64,000 nucleotides of DNA from contig NZ_JAUPEC010000002.1 of the NCBI RefSeq assembly GCF_030551755.1, forward strand, positions 1-64,000, in the 5' to 3' direction. Positions 37,584 to 46,568 of this stretch are shown here, in pieces. A model generated the notes under the pieces. It was not told the DNA's origin, searched no databases, and saw nothing but the letters and a program-made list of their open reading frames with translations. The translations under genes and the position numbers were made by a program. The stretch comes from Pseudocolwellia sp. AS88 (GTDB taxonomy: Bacteria; Pseudomonadota; Gammaproteobacteria; Enterobacterales; Alteromonadaceae). Numbering within the stretch: the first letter of the stretch is position 1; every line of letters starts with the position of its first letter.

Positions 37584-37939
37584 GTAACGATTAATCATCT
37601 TTTATAGAATACATCATCAGGGATAAATATCTAATCTTATCGACTTACTGATGAATGATATTATTCAGGTGTTTTCCCCAACTTACTTTTGAAGTCTTTA
37701 AGAAAATACACTTGCTCGTAATAGCTAAATTGTATTGCAAGTGCCGCTCATTCATTTACTTATTATTCAAGGTGATTTCTTTTGTTTAGTCTGCCTGACT
37801 TCCGTATAATCCACTTATAGTATAGTGATTATTTTAGTCGTTGTTGAAACGATTAAATTCAGATTTTATTCAAAGGTTTCTCGTTAATTTTATGATTTCT
37901 CACAAACTCTCTGTTGCCCCAATGCTCGACTGGACCGAT
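37584..37939. repeat. right direct repeat (intact dusA upstream region and start)
   Basis: This is the counterpart of 34493-34836. It holds an extra AT-rich stretch of about 15-20 bases near 37815 and the intact start of dusA. Confidence 0.88.
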
Positions 37940-38860
37940 CGTCATTGCCGTTATTTTTATCGTGTTATGTCTAAACACACGGTTTTGTATACCGAGATGG
38001 TGACAACTGGCGCCATTATTTTTGGTAAAGGTGATTATCTTTCATATAACGATGCTGAACATCCTGTTGTTTTGCAACTTGGTGGTAGCGATCCTAAAGC
38101 TATGGTTGAGTGTGCTATACGCGCTGAACAATTGGGTTATGACGAAATTAATATTAACGTAGGTTGTCCGTCAGATCGCGTTCAAAATGGTCGTTTTGGT
38201 GCTTGTTTAATGGGTGAACCAGCGCTAGTCGCTGAATGTGTTTCAAGTATGCAAGCGCAAGTTAAAATACCTGTTACGGTTAAATCACGTATTGGTATTG
38301 ATGATCAAGACAGTTACGAATTCCTACATCAGTTTATTGATACTGTTTCTCAAGCAGGTTGTGAGCATTTTATAATTCATGCACGCAAAGCTTGGTTAAG
38401 TGGGTTAAGCCCAAAGCAAAATAGAGATGTTCCGCCGCTGGATTACGATCGCGTATATCAAATAAAATCTGACTTCTCTGACGTGGCTATTTCAATTAAT
38501 GGTGGCATTAAAACCTTAGAGGAAACTCAAGCTCATTTACAACATGTGGACGGTGTGATGATAGGTAGAGAAATTTATCAATCGCCATATTTTTTAAGTA
38601 ATGTAGACCAAACAATTTGGCAATCTGAAGCGCCTATATTGAGTCGACTTGAAGTACTCGAACATATGGCAGAGTATATTGATCGTTACGTTGCAGAAGG
38701 TGGTAGAGCTTGGCATGTTATTCGACATATGTTGGGTTTATGTAATGGTTTACCTGGTGCGAGACAGTTTAGACGCCATTTAAGTGATTGCTCTGGTAAG
38801 CAGGGCGCTGATAGTAAGTCTTTATTTGAAGCTTACTCGAATGTTTCTATCGACGTGTAA
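37892..38860 (+). CDS. dusA: tRNA-dihydrouridine synthase A
   Basis: DusA reduces uridines 20/20a of tRNA to dihydrouridine with FMN and NADPH. The 322-residue protein has the family start [22 protein letters not shown] with the catalytic Cys near residue 93, and H-A-R-K-A-W-L-x-G-L-S-P-K. I start at ATG 37892 by homology; the frame is open 17 codons upstream within the repeat. The gene is a known integration hotspot, and here an island sits against its start. Confidence 0.96.
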   Translation: MISHKLSVAPMLDWTDRHCRYFYRVMSKHTVLYTEMVTTGAIIFGKGDYLSYNDAEHPVVLQLGGSDPKAMVECAIRAEQLGYDEININVGCPSDRVQNGRFGACLMGEPALVAECVSSMQAQVKIPVTVKSRIGIDDQDSYEFLHQFIDTVSQAGCEHFIIHARKAWLSGLSPKQNRDVPPLDYDRVYQIKSDFSDVAISINGGIKTLEETQAHLQHVDGVMIGREIYQSPYFLSNVDQTIWQSEAPILSRLEVLEHMAEYIDRYVAEGGRAWHVIRHMLGLCNGLPGARQFRRHLSDCSGKQGADSKSLFEAYSNVSIDV

Positions 38861-38898
38861 CTTCTCTTTTTATTAATATCACTTCTTAATATATAAAT

Positions 38899-38923
38899 AG
38901 GCTGCTGTATTGCGGCCTTTTTT
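38899..38923 (+). terminator. dusA terminator
   Basis: Arms AGGCTGC and GCGGCCT (one G-U) with a six-base loop lead into a T-run, about 40 bases after the dusA stop. Confidence 0.8.
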
Positions 38924-39222
38924 ATGTCTATTTTATTTTCAAACCTCTTATTTATTACTATATCTTTGTAAATCGTCGTAGTTGGTCAATTTAACTAAAT
39001 AGATGGTCTTATTTACTAATAAATGATTTAAGACATAATATGTCTTGAAGCGATTTTTTATTGGTTTTGATAATAAAGTTATATATAACAATTGTTTATT
39101 TTATTTGTATGGTTTGGCACAACCCTTGTAATAAGAATATTTACATAATGTGAGTTGTTGTCGTTTTACTTAACTTCACTCAGCTTCATAAGTTTAATAA
39201 ATATTTTTTGAGGAGAAATAGA
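38924..39222 (+). promoter_or_regulatory. psp control region with palindrome and sigma-54 promoter
   Basis: A palindrome AAGACATA-A-TATGTCTT (39030-39046) lies 67 bases ahead of a sigma-54 promoter at 39114-39129 (TTGGCACAACCCTTGT, close to TTGGCAC-N5-TTGC). The palindrome is a candidate PspF site. An AGGAG box lies at 39211-39215. Confidence 0.7.
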
Positions 39223-39885
39223 ATGGGTTTATTTACAAGGTTCACCGATATTATTAATGCGAATATAAATAGCATGTTAGACAAGGCTGAAGATCCAGAA
39301 AAAATGATCAAGCTGATCATTCAAGAAATGGAAGAAACTTTAGTTGATGTTAGATCTACTGCAGCGAAATACATTGCAGAGAAAAAAACATTACAGCGTC
39401 AAGTTGATAACACTGAAAAAACAATTGCTAGTTGGAATACCAAAGCAGAAGTTGCAGTCCAAAAAGGTAGAGATGATTTAGCTAAGCTGGCACTAAAAGA
39501 AAAATACAAATTTACTGAAGAATTAACACAATTAGCTGAAGAAATGGCAAGGTTAGATGAATATTTACTTGCGGTTCAAGAAGATGGAAGCCGTTTGCAA
39601 GAAAAACTGATTGAAGCTAAACGTAAGCAAGCTTCTTTTGTATTACGTCAGCAATCAGCTGAAGTTAGATTAAAAGTTAGAGCTCAAGCAACGGTACATA
39701 ATATTGATGAAGCCATCTCTCGTTTTGAACGTTACGAACAGAAAATTGATCGTGTTGAAGCACAAGTAGAAGCTTATGATCTTGCTCAGCCAACAAATTT
39801 AGAAAGCGAATTCAGAGCATTAGAAGCTGAAGCAAACTTAGAAGATGAATTAGCGCAGCTTAAAAAGCAGGTTGCTAACGCTTAA
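39223..39885 (+). CDS. pspA: phage shock protein A
   Basis: PspA (IM30/Vipp1 family) binds stressed inner membrane and, in enterobacteria, restrains the activator PspF. The 220-residue product is almost wholly coiled coil, starting with the membrane-binding helix M-G-L-F-T-R-F-T-D-I-I and including the D-P-E-K-M-I-K-L-I-I-Q-E-M-E hairpin motif. The ATG at 39223 follows AGGAG; the frame is open 5 codons upstream. A sigma-54 promoter precedes it and pspC follows. Confidence 0.95.
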   Translation: MGLFTRFTDIINANINSMLDKAEDPEKMIKLIIQEMEETLVDVRSTAAKYIAEKKTLQRQVDNTEKTIASWNTKAEVAVQKGRDDLAKLALKEKYKFTEELTQLAEEMARLDEYLLAVQEDGSRLQEKLIEAKRKQASFVLRQQSAEVRLKVRAQATVHNIDEAISRFERYEQKIDRVEAQVEAYDLAQPTNLESEFRALEAEANLEDELAQLKKQVANA

Positions 39886-39967
39886 GCCCATCTTTTTGAT
39901 TCATTAAGACTAAGAGCTACAAAGATAAATGAGTAGCTCTTTTAAAAATAACAAGTAGGAGACAGTA

Positions 39968-40177
39968 ATGAGATACCAACACGAATATGTAATTAACAAG
40001 AAACTTGAGAAAGACATGGTTCATAAAAAACTAGCCGGAGTTTGTGGCGGATTAGCTAACTATTATGGGCTGCCTCGATTTGGCGTAAGATTAGCGGTTG
40101 TTGTTTCAATGTTTGTATTTCCTGTAGTGGTAGGTGTTGCTTACGTTGTTGCAACTTTAGTTATGCCTAAAAATTAA
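39968..40177 (+). CDS. pspC: short PspC-domain membrane protein
   Basis: The 69-residue product has the PspC core K-K-L-A-G-V-C-G-G-L-A-N-Y-Y (about 21-34) and one C-terminal membrane helix (about 43-66). It lacks the long C-terminal domain of E. coli PspC (119 aa). TAGGAG precedes the ATG. It is 82 bases after pspA. No pspB is present between them, so signalling may differ from the enteric model. Confidence 0.85.
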   Translation: MRYQHEYVINKKLEKDMVHKKLAGVCGGLANYYGLPRFGVRLAVVVSMFVFPVVVGVAYVVATLVMPKN

Positions 40178-40254
40178 AATACTAAGTTTAACCCGTAAAT
40201 ATTTGCACTACTGTTAATTAGATAATCAATTAAAGAAACAACTAGAGAGGATTT

Positions 40255-40608
40255 ATGTCTTTTTTCAAATCGCTGTTACTGGCTATTATCGCCACCATTT
40301 TATTAACTTATTTTTTAGGCGCTAGCTTTTTAGAGTTTTTTGGGATTGATGGTATTACAGATGCAAATATTAAAGACGGAGTTTTAGCGCCTATTCAAGC
40401 TATAAGTGTTTCTGCCTTAATTACCCTGGTGTTAATGATTGTAGGTGTAGCTGTAGTGTTAAGTGTATTTGGCTCGATTTTCTTAGTGATGATGTTAGTT
40501 TTTGGTGTTGTTGTTATGGCAATGATAGGTGCATTCTGGCCAATTCTATTGGTGGGTTTTGTTATTTGGTTGATGGTTAGAGATAACAATAATGAAGTAT
40601 ATTCTTAA
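40255..40608 (+). CDS. psp-linked membrane protein (117 aa)
   Basis: The product has hydrophobic segments at about residues 5-28, 50-75 and 78-105 and a polar C-terminus (R-D-N-N-N-E). It has no recognised domain. It follows pspC on the same strand with a GAGAGGA box, so it likely belongs to the psp stress operon and acts in the inner membrane. A MITE-like element begins two bases after its stop codon. Confidence 0.6.
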   Translation: MSFFKSLLLAIIATILLTYFLGASFLEFFGIDGITDANIKDGVLAPIQAISVSALITLVLMIVGVAVVLSVFGSIFLVMMLVFGVVVMAMIGAFWPILLVGFVIWLMVRDNNNEVYS

Positions 40609-40610
40609 CT

Positions 40611-40892
40611 AACCTCAACTCGGGATAATGAATGTCATAACATTTAATAAAAAGAATTCTTTATCAATAGATTAAAGAACCATCAGAGTACTTTACATGT
40701 CATATGATGACTCAATATTGATAGTTTTATGCCTAGCAAGGCGGATTTGTGTACCCAATAGCTAGCTATTGGTAACGAATACACAGTTTTTTTTATTCCC
40801 GATAAAAACTAAGTACCTACATCCATGTAGGCAACGATGTTAGGCTTAAAAATAGCTTATTGAGTTAACTTTGCTTATTCCGAGTTGAGGTT
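40611..40892. mobile_element. MITE-like element with terminal inverted repeats
   Basis: Ends AACCTCAACTCGG (40611-40623) and CCGAGTTGAGGTT (40880-40892) are perfect inverted repeats, extending to 18 bp with one mismatch. The element is flanked by AACT on both sides. It carries no gene but several strong hairpins, including CCAATAGCTAGCTATTGG (40755-40772) nested in TGTGTA/TACACA, and CCTACA-N4-TGTAGG (40816-40831). It looks like a small non-autonomous element. Confidence 0.65.
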
Positions 40893-41001
40893 AACTAAGT
40901 ATTCGTTTTGTCGTTATCTGTTTTTACGCTGACTTAAAGCCAGAAAAAGAAAAGCCATATTTGAATAATATGGCTTAAAGAAGTTTTGTTAGGTTAATCG
41001 T

Positions 41002-41730
41002 TTATTTGAAAAATTGTGAAAGTATGTTTTTACAATCGTCACTTACCATTAAACGTTTAAATTCATCAGCTTCTTCTTTTATGGCGCTTGTTAAAGATGT
41101 TGGTTCACTTTTCATCAGTCTTTTACTTGTTAAAACCGCATCAAGTGGTAAAGCTGCAATTGCTTTAGCTGCACCACTTGCTAACGCTAATAAAGCATCA
41201 GGTTCACAAACTTCATTGATTAAGCCATAGCTATGAGCTTGCTCAGCACTAAAGGTTTTACCTAGTACTAATAATTCAAAAGCACGAGTATGACCTATTT
41301 GAGTAGGCAATAATCTACTTGATCCTGCTTCTGGACATAAACCGAGCTGGGTGAAAGGTAATTTAAATTTACTATTATTTGCCGCATATACCATGTCGCA
41401 ATGGAGTAGTAATGTTGTACCTATCCCTACAGCATGTCCGGCAACGGCTGCGATAAGTGGTTTTTTAAATGATACTAAAGCATCAATAAACTCAAGGGCA
41501 GCAAGTTCTTCTGAATGTTCTAAGAAGTCTTTTAAATCATTACCTGCGCAAAAACAGTTTTCGTCGCCTTGAATTACTACACAACGAACATCATCTGATG
41601 TATCGGCATCGTTAAGCGCTTTAGCAAGGCTACGGTACATACTTGAGGTTAATGCGTTTTTCTTATCGAAACGATTTAACGTGATGGTTAAAATATGATT
41701 ATTTTTTTGCGTTACAATTAAGTTATCCAT
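41002..41730 (-). CDS. enoyl-CoA hydratase/isomerase family protein
   Basis: The 242-residue crotonase-fold protein has the two oxyanion-hole segments, C-A-G-N-D-L-K-D-F (about 60-68) and A-G-H-A-V-G-I-G-T-T-L (about 95-105), and a Glu in L-G-L-C-P-E-A-G (about 130) in the place of the catalytic residue. It lacks C-terminal dehydrogenase domains and stands alone, so its substrate is not clear. ATG 41730 is chosen; an in-frame TTG three codons upstream is less likely. Confidence 0.85.
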   Translation of the reverse strand: MDNLIVTQKNNHILTITLNRFDKKNALTSSMYRSLAKALNDADTSDDVRCVVIQGDENCFCAGNDLKDFLEHSEELAALEFIDALVSFKKPLIAAVAGHAVGIGTTLLLHCDMVYAANNSKFKLPFTQLGLCPEAGSSRLLPTQIGHTRAFELLVLGKTFSAEQAHSYGLINEVCEPDALLALASGAAKAIAALPLDAVLTSKRLMKSEPTSLTSAIKEEADEFKRLMVSDDCKNILSQFFK

Positions 41731-41887
41731 TTGGTTCAAGCTTAGTTACAATAGAGTGTAATAACCATAATATTTAAAGTTAAAGATGTATACCACAATT
41801 GTCATGGTTGTCTTTAATAATGTTTAAGTAACATAAGCATACTATTGTGTATGCCGTTATGATTCATACCAGCATTGGGAGCTGTTC

Positions 41888-42880
41888 ATGATAATGAAGT
41901 TTTCTACTAAGACACTCATCGCCTTATTTTTGGGGGTTGTGTTTATTTTCTATCTTATCGGTGTATTTTGGAGTTTTGAGCCAGATACTTTTGACATAAA
42001 AGCAGAAGTAAGAAAAGCTGCAGAAGCTGAAGGTGTATCTCCTGTTGTTGGTTACACAACAACAACGGCGTTAATTAAAGTTACTGAAACTTTACTAACA
42101 AAGCCTGGTGGATACTTAACAAATGATGCACTTCCGCCATCAGTATTTTTAGACAACATTCCTTCTTGGGAGTTTGGTGCGCTAGAAATGATACGCGATA
42201 TGGCATTAGTTATGCGTCAAGAATTTAGCCGTTCGCAATCACAATCTATTGAAAATGAATATTTAAAAGTAGCTCAACCACAATTCAATATCGACAGCAA
42301 AAGCTGGGCAATGCCAAGTGCTGAAAGTGAGTATGGTAAAGCTATTGTTGAACTTTATAAGTACCGTAGTGCATTAACGGATGTAAACAGTCAATCAGCC
42401 CAGTTTTATGCAAGAGCTGATAACTTACGAGATTGGATAAGTGAAGTAACTAAGCGACTAGGTAGTTATTCACAACGTTTAAGTTCAAGTGTTGGTCGTG
42501 ATCAAGTTAACGTTGATTTGGCTGGAGATAATGTTGCACAACAGTCGACTTACTCTGCATCTAACATTGAATTAAAAACTAGCTGGTGGACAATCGATAA
42601 TGAGTTTTACGAAGCTCGTGGTGCTTGTTGGGCGTTATTACATTTTTTGAAAGCTGTTGAGGTTGATTTTAATGATGTGCTTGAAAAGAAAAATGCTCAA
42701 GTCAGCTTGAGACAGATTATAAGAGAATTAGAAGCCAGTCAGGAACCGGTATGGAGTCCTATGGTTTTAAATGGCAGTGGTTTTGGAATATTAGCTAATC
42801 ATTCTTTAGTAATGGCTAACTATATTTCTCGTGCGAATGCAGCATTAATAGATTTAAATGATTTATTGAGTCAAGGATAA
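41888..42880 (+). CDS. DUF2333 family inner-membrane protein
   Basis: The 330-residue protein has an N-terminal membrane anchor (about 8-29) followed by F-W-S-F-E-P-D-T-F-D and a periplasmic helical domain. The conserved W-E-F-G-A-L-E-M-I-R-D, Y-G-K-A-I-V-E-L-Y-K-Y-R and S-W-W-T-I-D-N-E-F-Y-E-A-R-G blocks of DUF2333 are present. Its role is unknown; the family is common in marine gammaproteobacteria. An outer-membrane protein gene follows 14 bases later, suggesting one operon. Confidence 0.85.
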   Translation: MIMKFSTKTLIALFLGVVFIFYLIGVFWSFEPDTFDIKAEVRKAAEAEGVSPVVGYTTTTALIKVTETLLTKPGGYLTNDALPPSVFLDNIPSWEFGALEMIRDMALVMRQEFSRSQSQSIENEYLKVAQPQFNIDSKSWAMPSAESEYGKAIVELYKYRSALTDVNSQSAQFYARADNLRDWISEVTKRLGSYSQRLSSSVGRDQVNVDLAGDNVAQQSTYSASNIELKTSWWTIDNEFYEARGACWALLHFLKAVEVDFNDVLEKKNAQVSLRQIIRELEASQEPVWSPMVLNGSGFGILANHSLVMANYISRANAALIDLNDLLSQG

Positions 42881-42894
42881 AAAAGGGATAAAAC

Positions 42895-43647
42895 ATGAAA
42901 AAAATACTTTTAGCGACAGCTTTATCGGCAGCACTATCAACTTCTGTACAAGCTGATACGTTATTAGGCTTGTACGTTGGTGGGCAAATCTGGGCAACGG
43001 AAGCGTCTGGTACTTTTGGTGATAATGCTAACAACCAGGCTGATTTTAATTTAGATGATCAGTCGCAAGGCAGCTTTTACGTAGCTTTTGAGCATCCGTT
43101 ACCACTTATACCAAATGTTAAGGTTGCGCGTACATCACTTGATACTGATGGTATTACAACGCTTTCGGGCAGTGTTGATTTTAGAGGTGAAACTTATGAT
43201 ACTACTTCAGAAGTAGCAACTAAGTTTGACTTAACCTATACCGATTACACGTTATATTATGAAATTTTTGATAACGATCTTGTATCCGTTGATTTTGGTA
43301 TTACAGGTCGTGATTTCGATACAGAAATTACGTTAACTCAAGAAGGTAAGAACTCAGGTACATTAAGTGCTACGGGTATTGTACCTATGCTTTATGCTTA
43401 CACTAATATCGGCTTACCTTTTACAGGTTTTAACGTGTTTGGTGAAGGTAACTTTTTATCAGTAGGTGATCACTCACTTTATGATTTCCAAGTAGGTGTA
43501 AGTTACGAGTTAATTGATAACCTAGCGGTAGATGTTAACTTAACGTTAGGTTACCGAGCTGTTCAACTTGAGGTTGATGATTTAGATAACTTATATTCTA
43601 ACTTAGATTTTAAAGGCGTATTTGCTGGCGCTGTTGTTCACTTTTAA
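42895..43647 (+). CDS. outer-membrane beta-barrel protein (TIGR04219 type)
   Basis: The 250-residue protein has a signal peptide (about 1-20, ending V-Q-A) and alternating amphipathic strands throughout the mature part, ending in V-V-H-F, a C-terminal aromatic typical of barrel proteins. The start of the mature part, L-L-G-L-Y-V-G-G-Q-I-W, fits the TIGR04219 group. A GGG-rich box precedes the ATG. A strong terminator follows. Confidence 0.85.
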   Translation: MKKILLATALSAALSTSVQADTLLGLYVGGQIWATEASGTFGDNANNQADFNLDDQSQGSFYVAFEHPLPLIPNVKVARTSLDTDGITTLSGSVDFRGETYDTTSEVATKFDLTYTDYTLYYEIFDNDLVSVDFGITGRDFDTEITLTQEGKNSGTLSATGIVPMLYAYTNIGLPFTGFNVFGEGNFLSVGDHSLYDFQVGVSYELIDNLAVDVNLTLGYRAVQLEVDDLDNLYSNLDFKGVFAGAVVHF

Positions 43648-43710
43648 GTGATATGAAGCTTAAGGTTATTTGCTGTAAGTTACTTCAGAACAAACAACCG
43701 ATATACACAA

Positions 43711-43739
43711 AAAAGGGGCTGAATATTCAGCCCCTTTTT
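43711..43739. terminator. bidirectional terminator between the barrel gene and hslO
   Basis: A perfect 28-bp palindrome with arms AAAAGGGGCTGAAT is followed by T's and preceded by A's, so it serves both converging transcripts. Confidence 0.92.
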
Positions 43740-43805
43740 ATGTTCAAAAGTTATGTTTTAATTAACAAATAATTAGACGTTAACTCCCAAACAGTACATT
43801 AGTTG

Positions 43806-44675
43806 TTAATGGCTTTGATCATCATCTGCTAAGAATAAAGCTAATTTCTTTTCGTCAAAATCATAAGTTGTTCTACAATAATCACAAGTCATCGATACTT
43901 TTCCTTGCTCTTCAATAATACCTTTAAGCTCAGAAGGTTCTATTTGAGAAATAGCATTTAAACACTTCTGTTCGCTACAACTACATTGATAAGTAACCGC
44001 TTGTGGTTCGAATAATCTAACTTCTTCTTGATGATATAAACGATAAAGTAAATCTTCAGCGTCTAATGTAAATATTTCTTCAGCTTTAATCGTGTTAGTT
44101 AATTGACATAAATGCTCGTAATCAGCTAACTGGTTTTCTTTTGTGTCAGCATCTGGTAATAACTGAATTAAGCTGCCTGCCACTTGCTGATTAGCTTCAT
44201 CGGTAAATAACCAGATCTTTGTAGGGATCTGCTCAGACACTTCAAAGTAATGAGCTAAACATTCAGCTAAGGTGTCTTTTTCTAAAGCTACAACACCTTG
44301 GTAAGGTTCGCCTTGGGTAGGGCGAATGGTAATAACCATAGTGCCTTTACCCACAATTTCTTTTAAACCACTGCCTGTTACATCGTCAAATGAACGCGCG
44401 ATAGCTCGCATTTCTTGGTTATGGTTTCCGTTTACTGCTAGGTAACCTATAGGTCCGTCGCCTTGTAACTGAACCGCAATTTCACCATCGAACTTGAGGG
44501 TAGCTGTTAGTAAACAAGTCGCTGCCACTAATTCACCTAATAATTCACTTACACCTTTTGGGTAATCGTGCAACGCAATAATGTCTTTATAGGTTTTGTG
44601 TAGTTGTACAAGTTCACCACGAACATGCATGTTGTCAAACAAGTAACGATTAAGAACGTCTGCTTTGATGGTCAT
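43806..44675 (-). CDS. hslO: Hsp33, redox-regulated chaperonin
   Basis: Hsp33 is a holdase switched on by oxidative unfolding when its zinc centre is lost. The 289-residue protein has the N-terminal chaperone domain and the C-terminal zinc cysteines in C-S-C-S-E-Q-K-C (about 232-239) and C-D-Y-C (about 265-268). It starts 3 bases after hslR, with its GAGG box inside that gene, so the two are translated from one message. Confidence 0.96.
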   Translation of the reverse strand: MTIKADVLNRYLFDNMHVRGELVQLHKTYKDIIALHDYPKGVSELLGELVAATCLLTATLKFDGEIAVQLQGDGPIGYLAVNGNHNQEMRAIARSFDDVTGSGLKEIVGKGTMVITIRPTQGEPYQGVVALEKDTLAECLAHYFEVSEQIPTKIWLFTDEANQQVAGSLIQLLPDADTKENQLADYEHLCQLTNTIKAEEIFTLDAEDLLYRLYHQEEVRLFEPQAVTYQCSCSEQKCLNAISQIEPSELKGIIEEQGKVSMTCDYCRTTYDFDEKKLALFLADDDQSH

Positions 44676-44678
44676 CGG

Positions 44679-45086
44679 TTAAATCCTCTCTTTAAATTCT
44701 CTTAGCTTACGACGCTGTTTTTTATCGGGTTTAGTATCACTTGCAGGGCTAAGTAAAATACCTTGTTGGCGCGCTAAGCTGTTTTTTTCTCTTACTTCTA
44801 TACTGGCGTCAGTTTCTTTGTATAGAGTTTGAGCAAAAGTAGCGTCTCTTCGTCTTTCTGCAATAGCTATCACAAGTACTTCTTTGTCTTCATGGCCTTG
44901 TCTAATTCTGATGAGGTCGCCAATGTTAACGGCTTTGCTGGATTTACTTCTTTGGCCGTTGTAAAAAACCTTACCGCCATCAATCATTTGCTTAGCTATT
45001 GCACGTGTTTTGTAAAATCGAGCAGCCCAAAGCCATTTATCTAGTCTGGCAGATAAATTTTCTTGTGTTTTATTATTTTGATCCAT
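44679..45086 (-). CDS. hslR: heat-shock protein Hsp15, S4-domain RNA-binding protein
   Basis: Hsp15 binds stalled 50S subunits carrying peptidyl-tRNA. The 135-residue product has the S4 domain (R-L-D-K-W-L-W-A-A-R-F-Y-K-T-R, about 14-28) and a basic C-terminus (K-P-D-K-K-Q-R-R-K-L). ATG 45086 gives the family length (E. coli 133 aa); the frame is open 13 codons upstream. The order hslR-hslO matches E. coli, where yrfG and nudE adjoin; here the gsp operon lies between. Confidence 0.93.
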   Translation of the reverse strand: MDQNNKTQENLSARLDKWLWAARFYKTRAIAKQMIDGGKVFYNGQRSKSSKAVNIGDLIRIRQGHEDKEVLVIAIAERRRDATFAQTLYKETDASIEVREKNSLARQQGILLSPASDTKPDKKQRRKLREFKERI

Positions 45087-45587
45087 AATAATCTCAATTC
45101 TTTTAAATTTTATGAGTGAAACCATAACTAAAAAATTGGTTATATAATTTACTTCATTTAAGCTAAGAACAGCTTATTTGAAATCGCGCGCAAGGTAGCA
45201 TAACCCTTATTTATTCTCTAGTTTTTACAACATAAAGGTCGCGTGAAATATACTATTTTACTTAATTATACGATTTAAGTATCCCATGTTATTGAGGGGA
45301 TTTTTGTTATATCAAGTCATTCTATTCATTTTCAGTAAAATACTTCGCAATTCATTAAAGATAAGTAAAGTAATTCAGTGTGTTATTCACTAACGTATAT
45401 TTTATGCTATATTCGATAAATCAATGGCTTATTACATTAAGTTAGTACTTATCTTAAGTATTTTTAAGTATTTGTCTTAATTTAGTAATAAATAATCGTT
45501 ACAATCTGTGAAGATGGCTTGTTGCAAATACTTTGCTCACGTATCATCATGAACATGCAATTTCAGTTATCCTAGTGTAAGAATATA
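45087..45587. other. AT-rich region between hslR and gspC
   Basis: These 501 bases separate the leftward hslRO and rightward gsp operons and must hold both promoters. I see no supported gene and no clear promoter match. A short inverted pair AAGCT...AGCTT lies near 45158-45175. Confidence 0.4.
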
Positions 45588-46538
45588 ATGCAGTTATCTC
45601 ATAGTCTTTCGCCTATCGCGGAAACCTTATTAAAATTACCTCATGCTAAAGTCGCTAAGCTTCTTGGTTTACTAATATTAATTTATATTGCTTATTTATT
45701 ATCAAAAATCACTTGGTTATTTTTAGATGATTTACCTCAGCACAAGCCCAACACTTCAAACGTTGTTATTTCAAAAAGTGAAAATACGTCTTTAAATTAT
45801 AATTTGTCTGATGTTAAATCGTTGAATTTATTTGGTGAATATAATCAGTCAGCTGTTGTCGAAGAAGATGAAGATATTGAAGATGCACCCGAAACAAATT
45901 TAAAGCTCACATTAACAGGTGTTACTGCTAGTGATGTAGAAGCGAGATCAGCAGCCATTATCCAGAATAATGGTGTACAAGAAATTTACTCAATTGATGA
46001 AACAATTAAAGGAACGCGAGCGGTTCTTAAGAAAGTTTATAACGACAGAGTTCACATCAGACATTCAGGCCGATTAGAAACCTTGATGCTTGATGGTTTT
46101 GATTATAATGAGTCTAAAAGTAAAAATAATAGAAATTCTGGGAAACCAATTGCCAGAAATAAAGGTCCAATACAAACAGACATTGAAAATACGCGTGTCG
46201 ATAACAGAAGAAATGCTGAGCTGACAAAGCAAGCACAAGAGCTTAGAAATGACATTAATGAAGATCCAGGTAAAATAACCGACTATTTGAAAATTTCACC
46301 TAAACGTGAAGATGGGCAAATTATCGGATACAGTTTAATGCCAGGTAAAAATCCAGAATTTTTCAAAACATCCGGTTTAAAAAGTGGTGATGTTGCTATT
46401 CAAATGAATGGTTTCGACTTAAGCCAGCCTAGTGAAGCCGCACAAGCATTAAAAGCATTAAAGCAAGAACAAGAACTTTCTCTTTTAGTTAAAAGAAATG
46501 ATGATATTACGGAAATACTTTTTAGTATTAACGAATAA
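45588..46538 (+). CDS. gspC: type II secretion protein GspC
   Basis: GspC links the inner-membrane platform to the secretin. The 316-residue protein has one membrane helix (about 24-46), the HR domain (about 70-160, L-N-L-F-G-E-Y then L-K-L-T-L-T-G-V), and a PDZ domain at the C-terminus (about 230-316, with G-L-K-S-G-D-V-A-I-Q-M-N-G). It is the first gene of a complete gspC-N operon and is followed by gspD. Confidence 0.94.
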   Translation: MQLSHSLSPIAETLLKLPHAKVAKLLGLLILIYIAYLLSKITWLFLDDLPQHKPNTSNVVISKSENTSLNYNLSDVKSLNLFGEYNQSAVVEEDEDIEDAPETNLKLTLTGVTASDVEARSAAIIQNNGVQEIYSIDETIKGTRAVLKKVYNDRVHIRHSGRLETLMLDGFDYNESKSKNNRNSGKPIARNKGPIQTDIENTRVDNRRNAELTKQAQELRNDINEDPGKITDYLKISPKREDGQIIGYSLMPGKNPEFFKTSGLKSGDVAIQMNGFDLSQPSEAAQALKALKQEQELSLLVKRNDDITEILFSINE

Positions 46539-46568
46539 TTAAAATAATTAAATTGAACAGCAAAATTG

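Larger units (their letters stand above)
34837..37939. mobile_element. genomic island inserted at the 5' end of dusA
   Basis: The about 3.1-kb segment lies between a broken and an intact copy of the dusA start. The conserved codons for M-L-D-W-T-D stand at both ends, as in dusA-integrating prophages and islands. It carries a DUF4065 protein, a candidate toxin, a coiled-coil membrane protein and a truncated S24 peptidase. No integrase is present, so it is a remnant or depends on one elsewhere. Its genes are visibly more AT-rich than the core. Confidence 0.75.
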
